Below, one piece after another: positions 1-5,260 of a stretch of 5,260 nt of DNA; the first letter of the stretch is position 1, and the number at the start of each line of letters is the position of its first letter. The stretch is from Proteiniphilum sp. (lineage in GTDB: Bacteria > Bacteroidota > Bacteroidia > Bacteroidales > Dysgonomonadaceae): NCBI GenBank assembly GCA_012728465.1, contig JAAYFB010000444.1:1-5260 (forward strand). Direction: 5' to 3'. The translations under genes and the position numbers were made by a program. Below the pieces are notes generated by a model. It was given only the letters and a program-made list of their open reading frames with translations, did no database searches and was not told the origin of the DNA.

Positions 1-1046
1 AAGTATAGCTCGGCAAATGCAGGATCGTTGTCCTCTTGAAAGCTTATCAACCTTTCGTCTGTAGGGCGTGTATTGTCTTGGGCACCTAAATTAAGCTCTA
101 CTCTGTCAAACTTTGCTTTGTGTGCCGCAATGTGTGCCGCCCTCAATGAGTTGTATTTGGACGCTTTTGCTTTAGTCATCAATGCATCCACAGTAGATTG
201 GTACTCTTTGTTGAGCATGTCTGATGAAGTAGAGATGTAAATTATAGCCTCGTTTGCATTGCTTATTGATAGTGAATTATCGTTTGAAGCAATTTCACCT
301 CCTTTGTTTATAACCTCTAGCTTTGTGATATACTTAACGCCTTTGTCGGTGTCATGTCCATCATTTAGCTGTCCTTGCATCGTGATGACATTGTTTTCAA
401 CACTCACCGAAGCTCTTTCGGGGCGATTAAGATTGACATTAAAAGAGATAGCTCCTTTTTTATTTGCCGAAAGTTTAACCACCAAAACATCTGCATCGTG
501 CGATGCAAAATATTCACGATTGTAGGTTACGTCTCCTTTAGTGAATTGTGTGCTAGCAATGGCATCGTCAATGAATAACCTGCGTTGATAATCAACAGCC
601 TCGTCATTATTGTCATATTGATATTCGATGTTCATATTGCCCAACATCTGAAAGCTACCATATGGTGCATCTTTGCCATTTCCATAAGCTGAGCCTTGTC
701 CTCCACATCTGAAGTGTTGATACATCATCTTTTGGGCCTCCACGTTTTTGCCTTCTAGTAGTAGCTTTTGAATGGTTGGAAGATATTCAATAGCATCTGT
801 TGTGATGGCTTCAGGGTCTTCGCTTCCTGACCACATTGTGATGTCGTTTAGCACTACCAGCTCGCTGTTTATACCTCCATCGGGCATCATACCTATGCGT
901 CCATTACCAAGGGGCAATGTAGATTCCCACACAGTGGCAGGAGATTTGTAAAATAGCTGTAGTTCACTCTCAGTGTTTGTGGGTTGAGTTTCGCAACCTA
1001 CACAAAAAAGCAAAAGTGTTACAATTGACAATGCAAATGTTTTCAT
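1..1046 (-). CDS. Glycoside hydrolase family 95 protein (alpha-L-fucosidase/alpha-L-galactosidase family), lipoprotein, 3' end beyond window
   Basis: The frame opens at ATG 1046 and stays open for 348 codons to the left edge, so the C-terminus is missing. Residues 1-17 form a signal with a hydrophobic core, followed by Cys18 (FCVGC), a loose lipobox that suggests a lipid-anchored, exported enzyme. Residues about 38-75 carry the GH95 N-terminal signature: W40, LPLGNGRIG at 44-52, GG at 57-58, then LND..MWSG at 66-74. PYGSFQMLGN at 128-137 is also typical of the family. Residues about 30-275 match the N-terminal beta-sandwich domain and 284-320 the helical linker. The window ends at DPAFAELY, just where the (alpha/alpha)6 catalytic barrel begins, so the catalytic residues cannot be checked. 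Known members release alpha-1,2-linked L-fucose or L-galactose from host or plant glycans. Full members run roughly 750-830 residues. The family call is firm; the substrate is unknown. Confidence 0.9.
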   Translation of the reverse strand, partial: MKTFALSIVTLLLFCVGCETQPTNTESELQLFYKSPATVWESTLPLGNGRIGMMPDGGINSELVVLNDITMWSGSEDPEAITTDAIEYLPTIQKLLLEGKNVEAQKMMYQHFRCGGQGSAYGNGKDAPYGSFQMLGNMNIEYQYDNNDEAVDYQRRLFIDDAIASTQFTKGDVTYNREYFASHDADVLVVKLSANKKGAISFNVNLNRPERASVSVENNVITMQGQLNDGHDTDKGVKYITKLEVINKGGEIASNDNSLSISNANEAIIYISTSSDMLNKEYQSTVDALMTKAKASKYNSLRAAHIAAHKAKFDRVELNLGAQDNTRPTDERLISFQEDNDPAFAELY

Positions 1047-1089
1047 AATTAATTCAATAACTTTTTGATGTTTATATTTGGTGATATCA
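1047..1089 (-). other. 43 bp gap between channel gene and GH95 gene
   Basis: This AT-rich gap separates the channel stop codon from the GH95 start. It has no GC-rich stem followed by a T-run, so no intrinsic terminator is visible. On the minus strand I find no match to the Bacteroidetes -7 box (TAnnTTTG). The bases just before the ATG (AGTTATTGAATTAATT) are A/T-rich without a Shine-Dalgarno, as is usual in Bacteroidetes. Read-through from the efflux genes is therefore plausible, but a weak or divergent promoter inside the channel gene cannot be excluded. Confidence 0.5.
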
Positions 1090-1090
1090 C
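1081..1090. repeat. 10 bp perfect palindrome GTGATATCAC
   Basis: GTGATATCAC is its own reverse complement. It lies 35 bp upstream of the GH95 start and shares its last base with the channel stop codon. It has no loop, so it is not a hairpin terminator; if functional it would resemble a small operator half-pair. A 10 bp palindrome can easily occur by chance in AT-rich DNA, and no second copy was noticed in the window. Confidence 0.25.
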
Positions 1091-2271
1091 TAAAGCTCTA
1101 CAGCACGCAACTCTGTGAGACTCAGATTGAAGTCCCGCTCTGCTTCGAGCATTTTATTTTTCACATCGTAATAGTACTCCGACTCTAGCAAATATTCAAT
1201 CAATGATATCTGACCTGCATCGAGTGCCTTCTTTAATAGCTCTTCGTTGTTGTTATTTAATATTGAAGAGCGATATGTTTGGGCACTCTCTTGCAATCCG
1301 AAAGTCGTTTTATGCAATTGTTGCAAGTGCGTGTAGAATTGTAATTTGCTATCTTCTAATAATAACTCGGTTGATTTTACTTGAGCCTTTGCAAGTTTCA
1401 CTTTGTTTTTATTTTCCCACAAAGGTATAGAAATTCCTACTGTTATTCCCTTAAAGTCCTCTCCAAAAGTTTTTTCGCTAGCATATCCCGCAGTAAACTT
1501 AGGTAGAGACAGGGCTGTGTTGAGTTTTACTTGCTGTTTGTCGATATCAATTTGCTGACTCAAGTATTGCAATGTTGGGCTTTTTATTTCTGCATCGGCA
1601 TACCAACTATTGAAATCAGATGATATAGGAGCATTTAATATTTCTGTATCATCAAATGTAATTTCTATTCCACCGTTTAGAGCCTTTAGTTCTGATAGAA
1701 GTGTTTTTCTCTCTATGTCTATCAGCTTCTTTTCATTTTCTACAGTAGTAAGATTAATTAATGCTTTATTCTTCTCCAGTATGGATGCATCGCCTGCATC
1801 AAATCTACTTTGATACGATTTGGCAATTTGTTGAGCATTCTCTAGTCTAGCTTCATACTCTTTATTAAGGGCATTGTTGTAAGCAATATTAATGCAAATT
1901 TGCTTTGCATTGAGTAATATATTTAGTCTTTCAGATTTATACTGAAGTTCTAAATTATTATTTCTCATTTTAGATATCTTGCTACGATGAGCATATGCAG
2001 TAGGGAAATCGAACGATTGAGTAACTGATAGTTCTCTTTGAGTGCCTATTTCTGATGGTTTGCCCCATAGGTAGCTAAACTCTACCTCGGGGTCATTAAG
2101 AAATATATCTGTTCTGTTTTCAATCTTCTGAGCCTCTATTTGTTGACGTATAGCACTTAGAGTGGTGCTATTCGATTCTATTTGATTTAGTACCGATGCC
2201 ACATTATCTTGAGCATATACTGGTACTATCATTATTGCCAATATTAGGCTATATATTATTCTTCTTCTCAT
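1090..2271 (-). CDS. TolC-superfamily outer-membrane efflux channel (CzcC/CusC type)
   Basis: This complete 393-residue protein would form, as a trimer, the outer-membrane exit duct of the RND pump encoded just upstream. Residues 1-20 are a signal peptide (RRR, hydrophobic core, VYA then QD), of the Sec/SPI type with no lipobox Cys, unlike E. coli CusC, which is a lipoprotein. The rest shows the twofold outer-membrane efflux protein repeat. Each half has long helices with a matching turn, RFDAGDASILEKNKA at 157-171 and ALDAGQISLIEYL at 349-361. Each half also has a beta-hairpin segment, about 60-90 (EVEFSYLWG, then SVTQSFDFP) and about 257-287 (LPKFTAGYA, then GISIPLWENK). At 393 residues it is shorter than E. 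coli CusC (about 457) but normal for Bacteroidetes CzcC-like proteins. The start at 2271 is chosen because the signal peptide begins there; it overlaps the pump gene by 23 bp. The channel fold is firm; the metal cargo is unknown. Confidence 0.92.
   Translation of the reverse strand: MRRRIIYSLILAIMIVPVYAQDNVASVLNQIESNSTTLSAIRQQIEAQKIENRTDIFLNDPEVEFSYLWGKPSEIGTQRELSVTQSFDFPTAYAHRSKISKMRNNNLELQYKSERLNILLNAKQICINIAYNNALNKEYEARLENAQQIAKSYQSRFDAGDASILEKNKALINLTTVENEKKLIDIERKTLLSELKALNGGIEITFDDTEILNAPISSDFNSWYADAEIKSPTLQYLSQQIDIDKQQVKLNTALSLPKFTAGYASEKTFGEDFKGITVGISIPLWENKNKVKLAKAQVKSTELLLEDSKLQFYTHLQQLHKTTFGLQESAQTYRSSILNNNNEELLKKALDAGQISLIEYLLESEYYYDVKNKMLEAERDFNLSLTELRAVEL
2249..2271 (-). other. 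23 bp overlap of pump gene end and channel gene start
   Basis: The channel ATG (2269-2271) lies inside the last codons of the pump gene, whose TAG stop is at 2249-2251, in a different frame. There is no room for a separate promoter between them, so the two are almost certainly on one mRNA. The arrangement suggests translational coupling. The A/G-rich run before the ATG (AAAAGAGAAGATTAAAAA) is at best a weak ribosome site. Confidence 0.8.
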
Positions 2272-5260
2272 TTTTTAATCTTCTCTTTTGAATTGTTTCA
2301 TAAACGATAGGTATGACATATATGTTTAATAACGTAGATGTTAGTAATCCACCAAGCACTACTACGGCCATTGGGCTTTGAATCTCATTGCCTGGCTTGT
2401 CTCCATTAATTACTAACGGAATAAGTGCTAATGCAGCAGTAAGAGCTGTCATTAAAATAGGGCTTAATCTATCAATAGATCCGTGAAGAATTGTTTCGTA
2501 AAGTGGTTCGCCATCTTCTTGCAAGTGTTTGTATCTTGATATTAATAGAATACCATTTCTGGTAGCAATACCAAACAGAGTGATAAATCCGATAATAGAT
2601 GGAATGCTGATTACGCCTGAGGAGAAATATACTGCGAGCACTCCTCCAATTAATGCAAGTGGCAAGTTGATAAGCACAATTCCTGAAAGAGTAATGTCTT
2701 TGAACTCACCATATAGCAAAAGGAATATTATGAAAATAGCTAATATGGATGTAAGTAGTAGTGTTCGAGAGGCCTTTTCTGCGTTCTCAAACTGACCACC
2801 ATATTCTATTCTATAGCCTTCGGGCATATCAATTTCGGCACCAATCTTTGTTTTAATATCGGCTACTGCTCCTTTTAAATCTCTCCCCGCAACGTTTGCT
2901 GAAATTACAATGTTGCGCTGCACGTTTTCCCTACTAATGGAGTTAGGGCCACCTACTGATACAATGTCGGCAACCTCTTCAAGAGGTACTTTCTTTCCAT
3001 TCTCAGTATCTATAAGTGCTGATTTAATCTGGTCAACACTTTCTGTATAGTTTTTATTCAGTCTAAGCACTAAGTCGAAACTTCGCTGTCCTTCATAAAT
3101 TTCTGATAGCTTTTCGCCAGAAAACGCCAATTCTATGTATCTGTTGAAATCTTCTATTGTTATGCCATGTCTAGCTAGCATGCCTCTGTTGGCACGTATC
3201 TGTAGTTGAGGAGTTTCTGTTTGTTGTTCTACAGATATGTCAACTAGTCCTTCTATACCTTCAATGGAAGATTTTATTTTATTACCCATCATAAATAGGT
3301 GGCTCAAGTCGGTTCCGAACAATTTAATTGCAATATTTGCTCTTGTACCTGATAACATATGGTCGATACGATGACCTAGTGGCTGACCTACAGTTGTGGC
3401 AATACCGGGTATTCCTGCCAATGTTTCTCTAACATCTGCAAAAAAGGCCTCTGGTTTTCTTTTGCCTAGGTCGTAGTTAACGTCAATCTCAGCACTATTT
3501 GTTGCTTGCGAGTGTTCGTCAAGCTCGCCACGTCCTGTGCGACGTGCAGTACTAGTTACTTCTGGAATCTTTAAAAGCTCTCTTTCGATGATGCCTCCAA
3601 TCTCGTGACTTACTTCAAGAGATGCGTTAGGGTTGGTAACAGCTGTGATTGTTAGTGCTCCTTCATTAAACTCAGGCAAGAAGCTTTGGCCCATTGTGAA
3701 AAAGAGTCCAATTGTTACTACAAATGCAATAATTGTTGGATATATTACCTTTTTCTCATTTCTCAATACCCACTTCAATGACTTCTCATACCATTTTAAT
3801 AAGAAACGAGTAAGTACGCTATCTTCATTCTTCTTATTCAGATACTTATCATCAGATATCATTAATTTACACATTAGTGGTGTAATAGTCATTGCAACGA
3901 TAAGTGACATAAATAGTGAAATGATATATGCTGTACCTAGTGGTTTCAACATTCTGCCTTCCATGCCCGATAAGAAGAATAGAGGGATGAAAGCGGTAAT
4001 AATAATAAATGTAGCATTTAATATTGATGCCCTAATTTCTTTAGATGCTTCATACACTACTGTTATTACTGGTAGCCTATCCTCTTTTGGCTTTTGATGA
4101 TTTTGTCTTAATCGTTTATATACGTTCTCCACATCAATAATAGCATCATCTACCAAAGAGCCAATGGCGATTGCCATACCACCAAGCGTCATAGTATTTA
4201 TATTCATTCCCAAAAGGTGCAATATAATCATTGTGCCTAAAAGAGATAGAGGAATAGCTATTACAGAAATAACTGTTGTTCTAAAACTTGCTAGGAATAA
4301 GAATAGTATTATTATAACAAATATGGCTCCTTCGATTAAGGAACTTCCAACATTTTTCACTGAAGACTCAATAAAATCAGCTTGACGGAATATCTTGCTA
4401 TCCAGCTTTACGTCATCTGGAAGTGAAGCCATTATCTCATCGAGGTTTTTCTCAATATTTCTTGTAACATTTAGTGTGTTGATGTTTGGTTGCTTTGAGA
4501 TAGATAGAATAACTGCAGGATTTCCATTTCTGGATGCGTATCCCATCTTTTGAGCACTTCCAATCATTACATCTGCGACGTCTGACACAACAACAGGTTT
4601 GCCATCTACAGTTTTCACAAATGTGGCTCCTAGCTCTTCTAGGCTATTTGTTCTAGCCATTCCTCTCAGTGCAAATTCATTACCATAGTCCCTAACAACT
4701 CCACCAGAAGATCCATTGCTTATTGTGGAGCCTATTTGCTCTAGCTCTCTCATGGTTACGCCATATGCATCCATGCGTATTGGGTCGGCTAGTATCTGAA
4801 ATTGTTTGTAATCTCCACCAATTATTGTTACTTGCGATACTCCACCCGTTCCTAATATAGCTGGTTTGATAATCCAATCGGCTATAGTACGTAGATCCAT
4901 CATTGATGTTGTGTCGGCTTGTAGTCCAATAAATAGAATTTCACCCATTATACTAGACTGTGGTGCAAGCTCAGGAGTTATGCCTGGGGGGAGAATGTCA
5001 GACAAAGTTACCATCTTTTCACTTACTACCTGTCTCGCTTGAAATATATCTGCTCCCCAATCAAATTCTACCCACACAAAAGAGAAACCTTGTGATGAGG
5101 CAGATCTTACTCGGCGCACATTAGTAGCACCATTTACTGCTGTTTCTATAGGAAATGTTACAAGGCGTTCTACCTCTTCAGCAGCCATTCCCTGTGCATC
5201 TGTCATTACTACAACTGTAGGAGCAGTTAAGTCGGGAAATACGTCAATATCCATCTTTTG
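2249..5260 (-). CDS. CusA/CzcA-family heavy-metal efflux RND permease, 5' end beyond window
   Basis: This is the proton-driven inner-membrane pump of a tripartite efflux complex. The frame is open to the right edge (1003 residues visible). Met at 5254 is not the start: it sits inside the conserved MDIDVFPDLT region that follows TM1, so about 30-45 residues are missing. Numbering from that Met, the first periplasmic porter/docking region spans 1-300, with the family motifs LVTFPIETAVNG at 31-42 and VWVEFDWG at 60-67. TM2-TM6 follow at about 307-462, TM7 at 503-522, the second periplasmic region at 523-828, and TM8-TM12 at about 830-983. TM4 reads GGMAIAIGSLVDDAI, with D369-D370 as in AcrB. R899 in TM10 takes the place of AcrB K940 and CusA E939. 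The three CusA metal-site methionines (M573, M623, M672) align with T537, S587 and H632, so Cu/Ag specificity should not be assumed. The family call is firm; the substrate is open. Confidence 0.95.
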   Translation of the reverse strand, partial: QKMDIDVFPDLTAPTVVVMTDAQGMAAEEVERLVTFPIETAVNGATNVRRVRSASSQGFSFVWVEFDWGADIFQARQVVSEKMVTLSDILPPGITPELAPQSSIMGEILFIGLQADTTSMMDLRTIADWIIKPAILGTGGVSQVTIIGGDYKQFQILADPIRMDAYGVTMRELEQIGSTISNGSSGGVVRDYGNEFALRGMARTNSLEELGATFVKTVDGKPVVVSDVADVMIGSAQKMGYASRNGNPAVILSISKQPNINTLNVTRNIEKNLDEIMASLPDDVKLDSKIFRQADFIESSVKNVGSSLIEGAIFVIIILFLFLASFRTTVISVIAIPLSLLGTMIILHLLGMNINTMTLGGMAIAIGSLVDDAIIDVENVYKRLRQNHQKPKEDRLPVITVVYEASKEIRASILNATFIIITAFIPLFFLSGMEGRMLKPLGTAYIISLFMSLIVAMTITPLMCKLMISDDKYLNKKNEDSVLTRFLLKWYEKSLKWVLRNEKKVIYPTIIAFVVTIGLFFTMGQSFLPEFNEGALTITAVTNPNASLEVSHEIGGIIERELLKIPEVTSTARRTGRGELDEHSQATNSAEIDVNYDLGKRKPEAFFADVRETLAGIPGIATTVGQPLGHRIDHMLSGTRANIAIKLFGTDLSHLFMMGNKIKSSIEGIEGLVDISVEQQTETPQLQIRANRGMLARHGITIEDFNRYIELAFSGEKLSEIYEGQRSFDLVLRLNKNYTESVDQIKSALIDTENGKKVPLEEVADIVSVGGPNSISRENVQRNIVISANVAGRDLKGAVADIKTKIGAEIDMPEGYRIEYGGQFENAEKASRTLLLTSILAIFIIFLLLYGEFKDITLSGIVLINLPLALIGGVLAVYFSSGVISIPSIIGFITLFGIATRNGILLISRYKHLQEDGEPLYETILHGSIDRLSPILMTALTAALALIPLVINGDKPGNEIQSPMAVVVLGGLLTSTLLNIYVIPIVYETIQKRRLKNEKKNNI

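Noticed and set aside
259..578. Two plus-strand open frames of 88 and 67 codons
   Set aside because: They lie opposite the GH95 coding frame, have no recognisable domain, and overlap each other in different frames; they are shadows.
1073..1080. TATATTTG on the plus strand, a match to the Bacteroidetes -7 promoter box
   Set aside because: It points rightward, antisense into the channel gene, and no -33 TTG-type box sits at the proper distance; an AT-rich chance match is more likely.
1047..1089. Intrinsic terminator after the channel gene
   Set aside because: The only symmetry is a loopless palindrome, with no stem-loop followed by a T-run on the minus strand.
1203..1813. Plus-strand open frames of 75 and 67 codons opposite the channel gene
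   Set aside because: They are antisense to a complete, well-supported gene and show no protein family features.
2529..4385. Plus-strand open frames of 88, 154 and 73 codons opposite the RND gene
   Set aside because: They are antisense to conserved RND sequence; hydrophobic stretches arise from the complement of membrane-helix codons.
4692..4877. 61-codon minus-strand frame inside the RND gene
   Set aside because: It is an out-of-frame reading of the conserved pump sequence with low-complexity Trp/Asn/Ser-rich content and no start signal.
5252..5254. ATG at 5254 as the true start of the RND pump
   Set aside because: The frame stays open to the right edge (Gln-Lys before this Met), and the family always has a TM1 helix upstream of the VFPDL motif, so the gene begins outside the window.

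Overview
The window reads as a stretch of a Bacteroidetes chromosome, probably order Bacteroidales. This rests on the AT-rich sequence, A-rich start contexts without a clear Shine-Dalgarno, the protein style, and a GH95 glycosidase that is a likely lipoprotein. All three genes lie on the minus strand and fill nearly the whole window; the plus-strand open frames are shadows.

Reading in the direction of transcription (right to left): (1) 5260-2249 is the inner-membrane pump of a CusA/CzcA-type heavy-metal RND efflux system, complete at its C-terminus but missing its first few dozen residues, including TM1, beyond the right edge. (2) 2271-1090 is a CzcC/CusC-type outer-membrane channel of the TolC superfamily, complete, whose start overlaps the end of the pump gene by 23 bp. 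(3) After a 43 bp gap with no visible terminator, 1046-1 is the N-terminal third or so of a family 95 glycoside hydrolase (alpha-L-fucosidase/alpha-L-galactosidase family) with a lipoprotein-type signal. It runs off the left edge before its catalytic domain.

The pump and channel are two of the three parts of an envelope-spanning efflux complex. The periplasmic adaptor (CusB/CzcB type) is not in the window and is most likely encoded just upstream, past position 5260. The fucosidase-family gene has no obvious functional link to metal efflux. It may be the end of a co-transcribed run, or the start of a separate glycan-use locus that continues to the left.

I do not see a new biological system here. 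The points most worth a second look are the pump's residues at metal-site and proton-relay positions, which differ from E. coli CusA, and the fucosidase-efflux adjacency. No RNA gene, mobile element, CRISPR array or convincing promoter was found.
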